DNA of 55,087 bases from Emcibacter sp. (GCA_021774875.1 JAJFIP010000214.1:1-55087); one strand, 5' to 3'. Numbered from the stretch's first letter, positions 34,316 through 43,474 are shown. The notes: a model not told the origin generated them from the sequence alone. Numbers and translations are program-made.

Positions 34316-36093
34316 TACCGTACTTTTACGTAACTTCCCGGCGCATTTTCCAATATTTCAAGAGGTTCATCTTCTGGTCTTCGGGCAGGGACTTTTGGGC
34401 CTGATTTTTTAGCGAGCCAGCCATGCCAGTCATCCCACCATGACCCGGGTTTGTTTGTGGCCCCCTCCAGCCACGCATCGGCATCATGAGGCAGGTCGTC
34501 ATTCAGCCAGTGATTATATTTATTGGCGGCTGGTGGGTTGACTACACCAGCAATATGGCCCGATCCCGCCAGCATAAATCGTTTGGGGCCGGAAAAATTC
34601 CAAGTAGCTTTATAGACAGATTTCCACGGGCAGATATGATCGCTATGGGCGGCCTGAATATAGGTGGGGATGGTAATTTTTGTCAGATCCAGCGGTGTAT
34701 CATTAAGGGTGATGGCCCCCGGCTTGACCAGTCCATTATTCAGATACATATCATTCAGATATTGCATATGGCAGCTGCGGGTCAGGCGGGTATTATCCCC
34801 GTTCCAATAGAGCAGATCAAAGGGGAAGGTGTCCTTGCCCTTCATATAATTATTGATGACAAATGACCAGATCAGATCATTGGCCCGTAGCATATTAAAG
34901 GTATTGGCCATGGTTTTGCCATCAAGATAACCTTGTTTTTCCATGGTCTGTTCCATATCCTTCATCTGTTTTTCATCGATAAAGATGCTCAATTCCCCCG
35001 CTTCGCTGAAATCAACCTGAGTAACCAGAAATGTTGAGCAACTGATCTGATCCAGTTCATCCTTTGCCGCGAGATGGGCCAGAGTACAGGACAGCAGAGT
35101 GCCGCCAATGCAATAACCAACGGTGTTGATTTTTTTCTCACCGGTGGCTTTTTTGACTGCTTCAATGGCGGAAAGCGGTCCAAGATTCATATAATCTTCC
35201 AGACCCAGATCGGACATAGTTTCGTCCGGATTGCGCCATGATATGATAAACACGCAGTAACCTTTGTCGGTCAGCCATTTGACCAGCGAGTTTTTCGGGC
35301 GCAGGTCGAGTATATAATATTTATTGATCCACGGCGGGACTATCAGCAGCGGTTTTTTATATTGCTTTTCCGTGGTAGGAGAATATTGGATCAGCTCAAT
35401 AAGTTCATTACGATAGATGACCTTGCCGGGCGTAGTCGCCACATTCCGGCCCAACTCAAACATTTCATTATCGGTCATTTGAATAGTGAATTTACCAGTT
35501 TCCGGGTTATAATCCCGGATAATATTTTCCATACCCTTAACCAGATTTTGGCCTTTGCTTTCAATGGTTTCGCGGATAACTTCAGGGTTGGTCATGGCAA
35601 AGTTTGTCGGGGACATGGCTTCGATAAATTGGCGGGTGAAAAAATTCATCTTGTCTTTTTCATGGCCACTGTCGGGATGGATATCATTTGCCGCGTCTGC
35701 CAGATGGCGGGAAGCCAGAAGATAGGATTGCTTGATAAAATCGAATATTTGATTTTCCTGCCACTCGGCATCCTTGAATCTTTTATCGCCCGCATCTGGT
35801 GTTATTAACGGCTCGACCGTATCGTCCTCGACCATTTTGCGGGATGCATTCTGCCACAGATTCATATAATCCTGCCACAGGCTCATCTGTTTTTCGATCA
35901 ATTGATCCGGGTGAGAGGAATAATATCTGGTTAGTTCAAGCAGGGTTTCCCCCATATGCATGGGGTCGGTTTCTATATCGGATTTCCGGGCATTTTGACT
36001 ATCCAGAAAATCCTGAGCCATTTTCTGAAATTCAGCGGACATTTCCAGCATATTTTCAGATATCTGTTCAATTTCAGATTTTTTTTTGTCCAT
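34312..36093 (-). CDS. phaC: Class I poly(3-hydroxyalkanoate) synthase PhaC
   Basis: A 593-residue alpha/beta-hydrolase-type polymerase. The lipase-like box is GYCIGG with the nucleophilic Cys328. The catalytic Asp lies in AAHSDHICPW and the His in GSGHIAGVVNPP, all typical of class I PhaC. It polymerises hydroxyacyl-CoA, mostly 3-hydroxybutyryl-CoA, into storage granules. Length is normal. It converges with the TPR gene (2-bp overlap at the stops) and is divergent from the alaC-like gene. Confidence 0.96.
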   Translation of the reverse strand: MDKKKSEIEQISENMLEMSAEFQKMAQDFLDSQNARKSDIETDPMHMGETLLELTRYYSSHPDQLIEKQMSLWQDYMNLWQNASRKMVEDDTVEPLITPDAGDKRFKDAEWQENQIFDFIKQSYLLASRHLADAANDIHPDSGHEKDKMNFFTRQFIEAMSPTNFAMTNPEVIRETIESKGQNLVKGMENIIRDYNPETGKFTIQMTDNEMFELGRNVATTPGKVIYRNELIELIQYSPTTEKQYKKPLLIVPPWINKYYILDLRPKNSLVKWLTDKGYCVFIISWRNPDETMSDLGLEDYMNLGPLSAIEAVKKATGEKKINTVGYCIGGTLLSCTLAHLAAKDELDQISCSTFLVTQVDFSEAGELSIFIDEKQMKDMEQTMEKQGYLDGKTMANTFNMLRANDLIWSFVINNYMKGKDTFPFDLLYWNGDNTRLTRSCHMQYLNDMYLNNGLVKPGAITLNDTPLDLTKITIPTYIQAAHSDHICPWKSVYKATWNFSGPKRFMLAGSGHIAGVVNPPAANKYNHWLNDDLPHDADAWLEGATNKPGSWWDDWHGWLAKKSGPKVPARRPEDEPLEILENAPGSYVKVRY

Positions 36094-36242
36094 ATCCAGT
36101 TCCCCTGCTTTTAGTGAAGTCTACCGTGACCTGCTCAGGATGTAAATACGACAGTTTTTTACTGGAATATAATTTCCTTTACATTATTTTGCTGTTACAT
36201 AATGGTTCTGTATAGAATTGCTGTTGTTAAAATGAGGAAAAG

Positions 36243-37460
36243 ATGGAAAAGGATTTCTACCGCATCAAAAGATTACCGCCGTATGTTTTTGCTGAAGTGA
36301 ATGCCATGAAAGCAAAAGAACGCGCGGCGGGTGCGGATATTATTGATTTTGGTATGGGAAATCCTGATCTTACCCCGCCTCAGCATGTTATGGACAAGCT
36401 GACCGAAACTCTGAAAAATCCGAAAGTGCATCGCTATTCTGCATCGCGCGGGATTCCGGGGCTGCGTAAGGCCCTGTCTGCTTATTACGGGCGGCGTTTC
36501 AATGTAGATATTGATCCTGATACGGAAACTATTGTTACCTTGGGGTCAAAGGAGGGGCTGGCTAACCTTGCTCAGGCAATTACGGCACCGGGCGACGTTA
36601 TTCTGGTACCGAACCCCAGCTATCCTATCCATCATTTCGGTTTTATCATTGCCGGGGCTACCATCCGTCATATTCCAACAGGCGACGGAAATAATTTTAT
36701 GGAAGGACTGGCTCATGCGGTCAAACATTCCATACCGAAACCGCTGGCGATCGTGATCAATTTTCCGTCAAACCCGACCGCAGAAGTGGTTGATCTGGAT
36801 TTTTATCATGAGATAGTGGCATTTGCCCGCAAACACGAAATTTATATCTTGTCCGATCTGGCCTATGCGGAGATATATTTTGATGGCAATCCGCCGCCGT
36901 CCATTCTGCAGGTTCCGGGAGCCAAAGATGTTGCTGTTGAGTTTACTTCGCTCAGCAAAACCTATTCCATGGCCGGATGGCGCATGGGTTTTGCTGTGGG
37001 TAACAAAGACCTGATTTCAGCCCTGACCCGGATGAAGTCTTACGTGGATTACGGTGCTTTTACACCCATACAGGTGGCGGCAACGGCGGCATTCAATGGC
37101 CCACAGGACTATATTGATTATGCCCGTGGAGTTTATAAATCCCGCCGTGATGTGCTGATTAAGGGATTGGCCGAGGCTGGCTGGGACGTGCCTTCTCCGG
37201 CAGCAACTATGTTCGCCTGGACCAGAATTCCTGAAATCTGGCAGGAAATCGGCTCGATGGAATTTACCAAGCAATTGCTGAAACATGCTCAGGTTGCGGT
37301 ATCGCCTGGCGAAGGATTTGGTGAGTATGGCGAAGGCTTTGTCCGCATAGCACTGGTGGAAAATGAACAGCGCATCCGGCAGGCCGTCCGCAATATCAAG
37401 AAATTCATGGCCGACAGTCCCAAATTGATCGAAGAGTTTAAAAATGGAGCCGATAAGTGA
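36243..37460 (+). CDS. AlaC-like class I/II aminotransferase
   Basis: A 405-residue PLP aminotransferase. The start RIKRLPPYVFAEVNAMK and FGMGNPDLTPP are typical of the AlaC / LL-diaminopimelate aminotransferase-like group. The PLP lysine lies in SLSKTYSMAGWRMGF. It overlaps hom by 4 bp, a conserved pair in Alphaproteobacteria, which links it to alanine/aspartate-family amino-acid metabolism. Start ATG has GAGGAAAAG as ribosome site. Substrate could be alanine or another amino acid. Confidence 0.88.
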   Translation: MEKDFYRIKRLPPYVFAEVNAMKAKERAAGADIIDFGMGNPDLTPPQHVMDKLTETLKNPKVHRYSASRGIPGLRKALSAYYGRRFNVDIDPDTETIVTLGSKEGLANLAQAITAPGDVILVPNPSYPIHHFGFIIAGATIRHIPTGDGNNFMEGLAHAVKHSIPKPLAIVINFPSNPTAEVVDLDFYHEIVAFARKHEIYILSDLAYAEIYFDGNPPPSILQVPGAKDVAVEFTSLSKTYSMAGWRMGFAVGNKDLISALTRMKSYVDYGAFTPIQVAATAAFNGPQDYIDYARGVYKSRRDVLIKGLAEAGWDVPSPAATMFAWTRIPEIWQEIGSMEFTKQLLKHAQVAVSPGEGFGEYGEGFVRIALVENEQRIRQAVRNIKKFMADSPKLIEEFKNGADK

Positions 37461-38749
37461 CTAATCCTCTGAAAATAGCAATAGCTGGTCTTGGAACTGT
37501 GGGTGTAGGCGTCATCAAAATTTTGCAGGAACACAGGAATATGATTGCGGCCCGTACCGGGCGTGTCATTGAAATTACAGCGGTTTCCGCCAGCAATCGA
37601 AGCCGGGACCGGGGCATTGATATTTCAGGCTATGACTGGGTCGATAATGTGCTGGATTTTGCCAACAGGGATGATGTTGAAATCGTGGTTGAACTTATCG
37701 GTGGGTCCGATGGTGTTGCCAGGGAACTGGCTCAGAAGTCACTGGCTAGTGGTAAATCTTTTGTCACAGCCAATAAGGCCTTGATTGCTCATCACGGGGC
37801 GGAACTGGCCCAGAATGCACAGGATAATGACGTTGCTTTGGGTTTTGAAGGTGCTGTCGCGGGTGGTATTCCGATTCTTAAATCCATCGGCGAAGGACTT
37901 GCCGCCAACAAGCTGACCAAGGTTTACGGTATCCTGAACGGTACAACAAATTATATCCTGACCCAGATGGAAGCCAAGGGTAAGGATTACGGAGAAATTC
38001 TGGAAGAAACCAAGCTGCTTGGTTATCTGGAAGCTGATCCATCCCTTGATCTGGATGGTATTGATGCAGGCCATAAGCTGGCGATCCTGAGCAGTGTTGC
38101 TTTCGGCGTAAAAACCAACTTTGATAATGTCTATATGGAGGGTATTCGCCGGATCAAGTTGGTGGATATAGAATATGCCAGAGAATTAGGCTACCGGATC
38201 AAGCTGCTGGGTATTTCCAGTCTTTCTGAAGCCGGACTGGAGCAAAGGGTTCATCCCTGTATGGTGCCAAAAACTGCCCCCATTGCAATTGTGGATGATG
38301 GCTTTAATGCCATCGTAGTCGACGGTGACTATATTGACCGGACTTTCTATGAAGGGCGCGGCGCGGGCGAGGGGCCAACGGCGTCCGCAGTGGTTGCTGA
38401 CATTATCGATATTGCCCGTGGCCATACGGGGCCAGCTTTCTTTGTACCACCCAGTGAAATGCTGGATGCCAAAGCCATCAGTATTTCAGACCGGGTTGGG
38501 CCATATTACATCAGGCTTCATGTGGAAGAACAACCGGGCGTAATTGCGGATATTACGGCGGCCCTGCGCGATGAGGATGTATCCCTTCACATCATGCTGC
38601 AAAAGGGTAGTGAACAGGACGGAACAGTGTATGTGGTTATGGTAACTCATGACACCCATGAAAAGAGAATAATGAATGCGCTTTCCCAGATTGACAGTTT
38701 ATCCTCTGTTATTGATAAACCGCTGGCAATCCGCATCGAGAATTTGTAA
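37457..38749 (+). CDS. hom: Homoserine dehydrogenase
   Basis: A 430-residue enzyme: an NAD(P)-binding start IAGLGTVGVGVIKIL, a catalytic domain with YGILNGTTNYILTQM and EADPSLDLDGIDAGHKLAIL, and a C-terminal ACT domain (YYIRLHVEEQPGVIADITAAL) for feedback control. It reduces aspartate semialdehyde to homoserine for threonine and methionine. It begins in a 4-bp overlap with the aminotransferase gene. Confidence 0.97.
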   Translation: MTNPLKIAIAGLGTVGVGVIKILQEHRNMIAARTGRVIEITAVSASNRSRDRGIDISGYDWVDNVLDFANRDDVEIVVELIGGSDGVARELAQKSLASGKSFVTANKALIAHHGAELAQNAQDNDVALGFEGAVAGGIPILKSIGEGLAANKLTKVYGILNGTTNYILTQMEAKGKDYGEILEETKLLGYLEADPSLDLDGIDAGHKLAILSSVAFGVKTNFDNVYMEGIRRIKLVDIEYARELGYRIKLLGISSLSEAGLEQRVHPCMVPKTAPIAIVDDGFNAIVVDGDYIDRTFYEGRGAGEGPTASAVVADIIDIARGHTGPAFFVPPSEMLDAKAISISDRVGPYYIRLHVEEQPGVIADITAALRDEDVSLHIMLQKGSEQDGTVYVVMVTHDTHEKRIMNALSQIDSLSSVIDKPLAIRIENL

Positions 38750-38796
38750 AATAAGACATACTTCAATTTTTTAATTAGTAATGTGGGAAGAAACAA

Positions 38797-39771
38797 ATGT
38801 CCTTTGAATCAAATATGGATCGTCTGCTGGTACTCGACCTTGTTCGGGTGACAGAGGCTGCTGCGGTTTCAGCGGCTAAACTTGTTGGACGTGGCGATGA
38901 AAAAGCTGCCGATGCGGCGGCAGTTGATGCCATGCGCGCCGCCCTGAATAAAATGGATATTCAGGGCAGGGTCGTGATCGGTGAGGGCGAGCGGGACGAA
39001 GCCCCCATGCTTTTTATCGGCGAAGAAGTCGGCACCGGCGAAGGCCCGCGGGTTGATATTGCCCTTGACCCACTGGAAGGGACCACCATTGCTGCCAAGG
39101 CCATGCAGAATTCACTGGCAGTTATTGCCATTTCCGAAGAAGATCATCTGTTAAACGCTCCTGATGTATATATGGATAAAATAGCTATTGGTCCCGGTTA
39201 CGCCGAAGGGCTGGTTGATCTGGACAAAACACCCACAGAGAATATCAAGGCGATGGCCGTTGCCAAAGGCTGTTCAGTCAGTGATATTCTGGTCTGTGTG
39301 CTGGACCGTCCGCGCCATGCTAAAATTATCAGTGAAATTCGTGAATGTGGAGCCAGGGTAAAACTGATCGGGGACGGTGATGTAGCTGGTGTTATTGATA
39401 CAACAAATCCTGAGACCAGTGTTGATATTTACATGGGGTCCGGCGGGGCACCGGAAGGTGTTCTGGCAGCGGCGGCGCTCCGCTGTATCGGGGGCCAGAT
39501 GCAGGGTCGTCTGACATTCCGAAATGATGATGAACGGGGCCGAGCCCATAAATGGGGTATTGAAGACCTTAACCGGAAATATTCCACAAGTGAGATGGCC
39601 AGTGGTGACGTTATTTTCGCTGCTACCGGCGTGACGGACGGCTATTTGCTGCGTGGGGTTCATCAGACGCCCGATGGCACTGGTTATTCCACTGAATCCG
39701 TTGTCATGCGGTCCAAAACCGGTACGGTTCGCTGGGTCAAAGGCGAACATCATCGTAATAGAAATGACTAG
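38797..39771 (+). CDS. glpX: Class II fructose-1,6-bisphosphatase GlpX
   Basis: A 324-residue phosphatase with the metal-binding motifs GEGERDEAPML and DPLEGTT and the late GGAPEGVLAAAALRC, all diagnostic for GlpX. It acts in gluconeogenesis and may also act on sedoheptulose bisphosphate. ATG 38797 has a GTGGGAAG site. The recJ start overlaps its end by 8 bp. Confidence 0.96.
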   Translation: MSFESNMDRLLVLDLVRVTEAAAVSAAKLVGRGDEKAADAAAVDAMRAALNKMDIQGRVVIGEGERDEAPMLFIGEEVGTGEGPRVDIALDPLEGTTIAAKAMQNSLAVIAISEEDHLLNAPDVYMDKIAIGPGYAEGLVDLDKTPTENIKAMAVAKGCSVSDILVCVLDRPRHAKIISEIRECGARVKLIGDGDVAGVIDTTNPETSVDIYMGSGGAPEGVLAAAALRCIGGQMQGRLTFRNDDERGRAHKWGIEDLNRKYSTSEMASGDVIFAATGVTDGYLLRGVHQTPDGTGYSTESVVMRSKTGTVRWVKGEHHRNRND

Positions 39772-41578
39772 GGACAATGGGCAGCAGCAAGATTTTCTTC
39801 TTGGTGTGGAAAAGTCGGTTACCGGGCGGGCGTGGGTACAACGTCCCGCCGAAAACAGAACTATTCAGGCCATTGCCCAGCAGCATGATCTTCCAGAAAT
39901 AGTCGCCCGTGTTGTGGCCGGGCGTGGTATTGATCTGGAACATGCCGCTGATTTTATTAATCCCACATTACGCGAAGCCTTGCCCGACCCATCCCGTTTC
40001 AAGGATATGGACAAGGCCTGCGCGCGGGTGGCTCTAGCGATAAAAGAAGGCCAAAGGATAGCTGTTTTCGGGGATTATGATGTGGATGGGGCGACCTCTT
40101 CAGCGGTGTTGAAGCGATTTTTTTCCGCTTTATCTCAGGAACTGATTATCTATATTCCTGACCGGATAAAGGAAGGCTACGGCCCAAATGCGAAGGCTCT
40201 GCTTTCCTTAAAAGAACAGGGAGTTGATTTGGTTATTACGGTGGATTGTGGCACGGTTTCTTTTGAGCCTCTGCAAGCAGCAAAACAGGCCGGACTTGAT
40301 GTGATCGTCATTGACCATCATCAGGCAGAGCCGCAACTGCCCGATGCCGTGGCGGTGATCAATCCCAATCGTATTGATGAGAAGCAAGGCTTCGGGCAGC
40401 TTGCGGCGGTGGGGGTGACATTTATCTTTGTGGTTGGCATTAATCGTCTGCTGCGGCAGGAAGGCTGGTTTTCAGATCAGCATATTGAAGAGCCAAAACT
40501 TATGAACTTGCTTGATCTGGTGGCCCTTGGCACCATCTGCGATGTGGTGCCGCTGGTGGGGGTTAATCGGGCTTTGGTGGCGCAGGGCCTGAAAGTTATG
40601 GCGGGGCGGGGCAATGTCGGTATTCGTGCGCTCGGCGATGTGGCGGGCATAAAAGAAGAGCCGGGAACCTATCATGCCGGCTTTCTCATTGGCCCCAGAG
40701 TGAATGCCGGAGGCAGGGTGGGCCGGGCCGAGGCCGGATCACTGATCCTGAGCACCGATGATGCCCATGAGGCTGCTGAACTGGCTCAAGAACTTCATAC
40801 CTATAATGCAGAACGTCAGGCCATAGAGCATATGGTGCTGGAACAGGCCATGGCACAGGTGGCGGCTAATATTGGCCCCGGCGGAGAAGTACCGCCAGTG
40901 ATCATCGCCTCATCCAAAGGCTGGCATACGGGTGTGATCGGCATTGTCGCCGGACGCCTGAAAGAATATTATCAGCGACCTTCTCTGGTCATTGGTATTG
41001 ATGATGATGGTATGGGTAAAGGCTCAGGCCGGTCCATATACGGCGTTGATCTGGGTGCGGCTGTCACTGCTGCGCGTCAGTCGGGCATATTATCAGCCGG
41101 GGGTGGTCACGCTATGGCGGCTGGTCTTACGGTTGATGAGCAGCAGATTGATAAATTAAAGACCTTCCTCACGGATAGAATGGCCAAGCTTGTAGGTGAG
41201 GCATTGAAAGCTCTGTCCCTGAAGCTGGACGGCATATTAACAGCCACAGGAGTGAGTGTGTCATTAGTTGATCAGTTAGGTAGGCTGGGCCCTTATGGTC
41301 AAGGCAATGCCCAACCCCGTTTTGCGCTGGCCAACGTGACGGTACAATATGCCGATGTGGTCGGCAAAGATCATGTGAAATGCACCCTGCAGGATGAGGG
41401 TGGGGGACGCCTTAAGGCCATGGCTTTTCGTTCGGCGAACCAGCCGCTTGGTCAATTGATTCTAAAGTCCCGGGGCAGACAAATTCATCTGGCGGGAACC
41501 CTGCGTAACAATAGCTGGAATGGCAAGGTTTCTGCGGAAATTTTTATCGATGACGCGGCAACGGTTCAGGGGGCATAG
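39764..41578 (+). CDS. recJ: Single-strand-specific exonuclease RecJ
   Basis: A 604-residue DHH-family nuclease. The DHH domain includes AVFGDYDVDGATSSAVL, TVDCG and VIDHHQAE. The DHHA1 domain has SAGGGHAMAAGLT, and an OB-like C-terminal region ends the protein. RecJ degrades 5' single-stranded ends in recombination and repair. The ATG at 39764 overlaps glpX and gives MTRDNGQQQD; a 37-residue in-frame extension inside glpX is rejected. Confidence 0.96.
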   Translation: MTRDNGQQQDFLLGVEKSVTGRAWVQRPAENRTIQAIAQQHDLPEIVARVVAGRGIDLEHAADFINPTLREALPDPSRFKDMDKACARVALAIKEGQRIAVFGDYDVDGATSSAVLKRFFSALSQELIIYIPDRIKEGYGPNAKALLSLKEQGVDLVITVDCGTVSFEPLQAAKQAGLDVIVIDHHQAEPQLPDAVAVINPNRIDEKQGFGQLAAVGVTFIFVVGINRLLRQEGWFSDQHIEEPKLMNLLDLVALGTICDVVPLVGVNRALVAQGLKVMAGRGNVGIRALGDVAGIKEEPGTYHAGFLIGPRVNAGGRVGRAEAGSLILSTDDAHEAAELAQELHTYNAERQAIEHMVLEQAMAQVAANIGPGGEVPPVIIASSKGWHTGVIGIVAGRLKEYYQRPSLVIGIDDDGMGKGSGRSIYGVDLGAAVTAARQSGILSAGGGHAMAAGLTVDEQQIDKLKTFLTDRMAKLVGEALKALSLKLDGILTATGVSVSLVDQLGRLGPYGQGNAQPRFALANVTVQYADVVGKDHVKCTLQDEGGGRLKAMAFRSANQPLGQLILKSRGRQIHLAGTLRNNSWNGKVSAEIFIDDAATVQGA

Positions 41579-41607
41579 AAAAAAGCCTTTGTTTTGCAAG
41601 AAACCTG

Positions 41608-41636
41608 TTGACCCAAGGGGTGGGAACAACTAAAAA
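41608..41636 (+). promoter_or_regulatory. Promoter of the tRNA genes
   Basis: TTGACC at 41608-41613 and TAAAAA at 41631-41636 are 17 bases apart, giving a sigma-70-like promoter about 19 bp before tRNA-Glu. The -10 element matches the consensus at four of six positions. Confidence 0.55.
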
Positions 41637-41654
41637 CACCTCACCGACCAAGAT

Positions 41655-41729
41655 GGCCCCTTCGTCTAGCGGTTAGGACGCGGCCCTTTCACGGCTGAAA
41701 CACGGGTTCGATTCCCGTAGGGGTCACCA
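41655..41729 (+). tRNA. tRNA-Glu (anticodon TTC)
   Basis: A full cloverleaf including encoded CCA. The acceptor arms GGCCCCT and AGGGGTC pair with one G-U. The anticodon loop CTTTCAC gives TTC, and the T-loop GTTCGATTC is normal. It resembles other bacterial tRNA-Glu closely. Confidence 0.97.
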
Positions 41730-41783
41730 GTTTTTGGTAGAGCTGATGATAATATTTAACATTTGGTATCATCTTGCATCCAA

Positions 41784-41860
41784 GGCGGGGTAGCTCAGCT
41801 GGTTAGAGCAGCGGAATCATAATCCGCGTGTCGGGGGTTCAAGTCCCTCTCCCGCTACCA
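41784..41860 (+). tRNA. tRNA-Met (anticodon CAT, elongator type)
   Basis: A 77-base cloverleaf with encoded CCA. The anticodon is CAT, in loop AATCATAAT. The D-arm TAGCTCAGCTGGTTAGAGCA and T-loop GTTCAAGTC are normal. The first pair is G1-U72, not the C1-A72 mismatch of initiator tRNA, so elongator Met is favoured. A lysidine-type Ile2 tRNA shares CAT and is not fully excluded. It borders the accessory region. Confidence 0.92.
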
Positions 41861-41903
41861 TTTTCCCTTTAATAGCAATCGGTTACTGATTTTCTGTTTT
41901 TAA

Positions 41904-42017
41904 GTGTAACGTGCTGCGTGGTTTAGGGTAATTATACAGTTAATTTAGGTATTCTCGAGCAGAGGCTTCAGGTGTAACGCGCCGCCTGATTTAGGGCAAT
42001 TATACAGTTAATTTAGG
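41904..42017 (+). repeat. Two 46-bp direct repeats downstream of tRNA-Met
   Basis: Units at 41904-41949 and 41972-42017 match at 41 of 46 bases, with a period of 68 bp. Both end in AATTATACAGTTAATTTAGG. No coding frame explains them. They follow a tRNA, a common integration point, so they may be scars of an integrated element. No copy of the tRNA 3' end was seen by eye. Confidence 0.8.
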
Positions 42018-42039
42018 ACAAGTTGTTTTTTGTATATCA

Positions 42040-42185
42040 AACACAGAAAAACCCGACCACTGTCATGACCGGGTTATCTGTTCTAAGACCTGGTCCCCCG
42101 GGAGCTGGTCTTTCCCCTCAGGCCTTGGAGCATGGCCCGGGCTGAACTACACTGAGTGGGAAGGGAGGATTTGAGGTCTCCCAAG
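42040..42185 (-). ncRNA. Candidate structured small RNA with its own terminator
   Basis: On the minus strand a closing stem AGACCT/AGGTCT (42174-42179 with 42086-42091) encloses a 10-bp stem with one bulge (UUCCC-A-CUCAG with CUGAGGGGAA; 42152-42162 with 42112-42121) and a GC-rich tip. It is followed by a Rho-independent terminator. The GC content is far above the AT-rich flanks. No ORF covers it. The layout, a closing stem with a long inner hairpin, is reminiscent of 6S-type RNA, but I cannot confirm a family. It lies just after the stop of the gene at 42209. Confidence 0.5.
42046..42075 (-). terminator. Rho-independent terminator, minus strand
   Basis: AACCCG and CGGGTT form a 6-bp stem, and on the minus strand the stem is directly followed by a T run (GGGTTTTTC). 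It would end the candidate RNA and/or the upstream minus-strand operon. Confidence 0.75.
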
Positions 42186-42208
42186 AATTTCTTGTCTAGT
42201 TTACCCTG

Positions 42209-42883
42209 TTAATGCTCCCCTTTAAATACCCTTAAAACATCTTTAAAGGGAACATTAATTTGCTTGTTTTGATCATATAAATGATGTTTACGTACCCTGA
42301 TTACAGGATGCTTGGGCCCTAGGTCAATCATAAGTTGATAGCGAATATAACCGGGGCTTGTCATATGCAGGCCCGCCTGTTTGCGGGGGAGTTTGCGAAT
42401 GATTTGGGCTTTATGGAGCCAATGAAGAAGCCGCCGGGCATTTTCGTATGTTTTATGGTAATCTTCAGGGTCAATGGGTACAAGTGCTAGGAGCTCACTT
42501 ATGGTTGCCGTGTTTTTAGTTCGAAGTGCTGCCCATAGATAATATATCAATGTTCCCTTATTGATTTTTTGGCATTTTCCGGTATGAGGGCCTGCTGGAC
42601 CGCTTCTGATATAATCATTATTTTCAATGGCTTTAATACCTTTGTCGGTAATGGAATAACATACCCCCGACCTATGTTTTACATATCCCTTACTATGTAG
42701 GCGGCCACGGGCCTTGATGATTTGCTTGTTTGTCAAATTATGTTTGCCCGTGCTATTCCGACAGTTTGGAGAGCACAGGTTGCACTCACTTTTAGGGCAG
42801 GGGCTGTGTATATATTTGTAATAATGTTCAAGGATAAGATTCTGATTAAAAGCCAATCCTGATTTTGATTTGATATCTAACAT
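42209..42883 (-). CDS. Hypothetical winged-helix-like protein with Cys cluster
   Basis: A 224-residue protein of unknown family. A small cysteine cluster CPKSECNLCSPNC (about residues 29-41) may bind metal. The following KQIIKARGRLHSKGYVKHRSG and YSITDKGIKAIE look like a winged helix. A second helix-turn-helix-like part follows (TISELLALVPID...ARRLLHWLHKAQII). The start ATG 42883 shares a base with the stop of the upstream frameshifted gene (TGATG), so it is translationally coupled. Likely a DNA-binding regulator of an integrated element. Confidence 0.55.
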   Translation of the reverse strand: MLDIKSKSGLAFNQNLILEHYYKYIHSPCPKSECNLCSPNCRNSTGKHNLTNKQIIKARGRLHSKGYVKHRSGVCYSITDKGIKAIENNDYIRSGPAGPHTGKCQKINKGTLIYYLWAALRTKNTATISELLALVPIDPEDYHKTYENARRLLHWLHKAQIIRKLPRKQAGLHMTSPGYIRYQLMIDLGPKHPVIRVRKHHLYDQNKQINVPFKDVLRVFKGEH

Positions 42884-43108
42884 CAATTTGTCACCACCTT
42901 TATAGGCCGCCCAGTTTTGCGACACATGAACAGGGCTTGACCGATCATATCAGCGAGACTAAGTTCTGACCGATTATTGCTAATGGCAAAGCGTTCGAAG
43001 GCTTGCAAACCTTCCTTGATTTCTCTAAGGCGCCCCTTTGTTGTCTATGGCATCAATCGCAGCAAGGAAAGCCTCACTATTTCGATTATGAACCATGAGT
43101 TTACTCAT
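42883..43108 (-). pseudogene. Small gene with one frameshift, coupled operon member
   Basis: Reads MSKLMVHNRNSEAFLAAIDA from ATG 43108, then meets a TAG because of an extra base in a four-C run at 43033-43036. Removing one base restores LREIKEGLQAFERFAISNN and so on to a TGA at 42883-42885 that overlaps the next start. The intact protein would have about 75 residues. The start overlaps the previous stop (ATGA). No family recognised. A true mutation or a sequence error would both fit. Confidence 0.6.
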
Positions 43109-43340
43109 TGCAGCAGCTCATCAATCGTTTCATGCTGGATATCAAGGGTATTCAGTAACAGGGTAAAGCTACCTGTGCCAATAAGGCTTTTTAGTTGGTT
43201 TTTATCATCCTTAGTAATATCTTTTGGATTATCAATAATCCAGCGTAGCCAATCACCGGTGTCACTAAAGACTGGGCGTATTGCTTTGTCACTATTCTTT
43301 TTTTCTGGAACAATAAGGATGCTTTCTTGTTAATTGTCAT
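43105..43340 (-). pseudogene. Small gene with A-run frameshift, first of the operon
   Basis: From ATG 43340 the frame reads MTINKKASLLFQKK, then fails at a seven-A run; one added A restores NSDKAIRPVFSDTGDWLRW and on to IDELLQ with a TGA at 43105. The intact protein would have about 79 residues. It is translationally coupled to the next small gene. No family recognised. Confidence 0.55.
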
Positions 43341-43445
43341 GCAAAAGGTGGTGTAATTTTAAATGCTTATTGACAGAATTCTATAGCATAGAGTTTGGCA
43401 AAAGTTAATGTGTTAAAGCCCGGCAAAGGGGTCAGACTGTACGCT

Positions 43446-43474
43446 TGAGCCGAATAGGCATGTTAATCGGCTCA
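43446..43474. promoter_or_regulatory. Distal operator of the Fic gene
   Basis: TGAGCCGA and TCGGCTCA form a perfect 8-bp inverted repeat with a 13-bp spacer. An identical-arm copy lies 44 bp downstream, next to the Fic start. Confidence 0.75.

Noticed and set aside
39653-39763. Longer N-terminus of RecJ
   Set aside because: It lies within glpX in another frame; the ATG at 39764 gives a normal RecJ start.
41784-41860. Initiator tRNA-fMet
   Set aside because: The first acceptor pair is G-U, not the unpaired C-A typical of initiator tRNA.
41861-42208. CRISPR array
   Set aside because: Only two repeat units of 46 bp with one 22-bp spacer and no cas genes nearby.
42977-43333. Plus-strand ORF opposite the small frameshifted genes
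   Set aside because: The minus strand shows coupled start/stop overlaps and sensible proteins after single-base corrections; the plus ORF has no such support.
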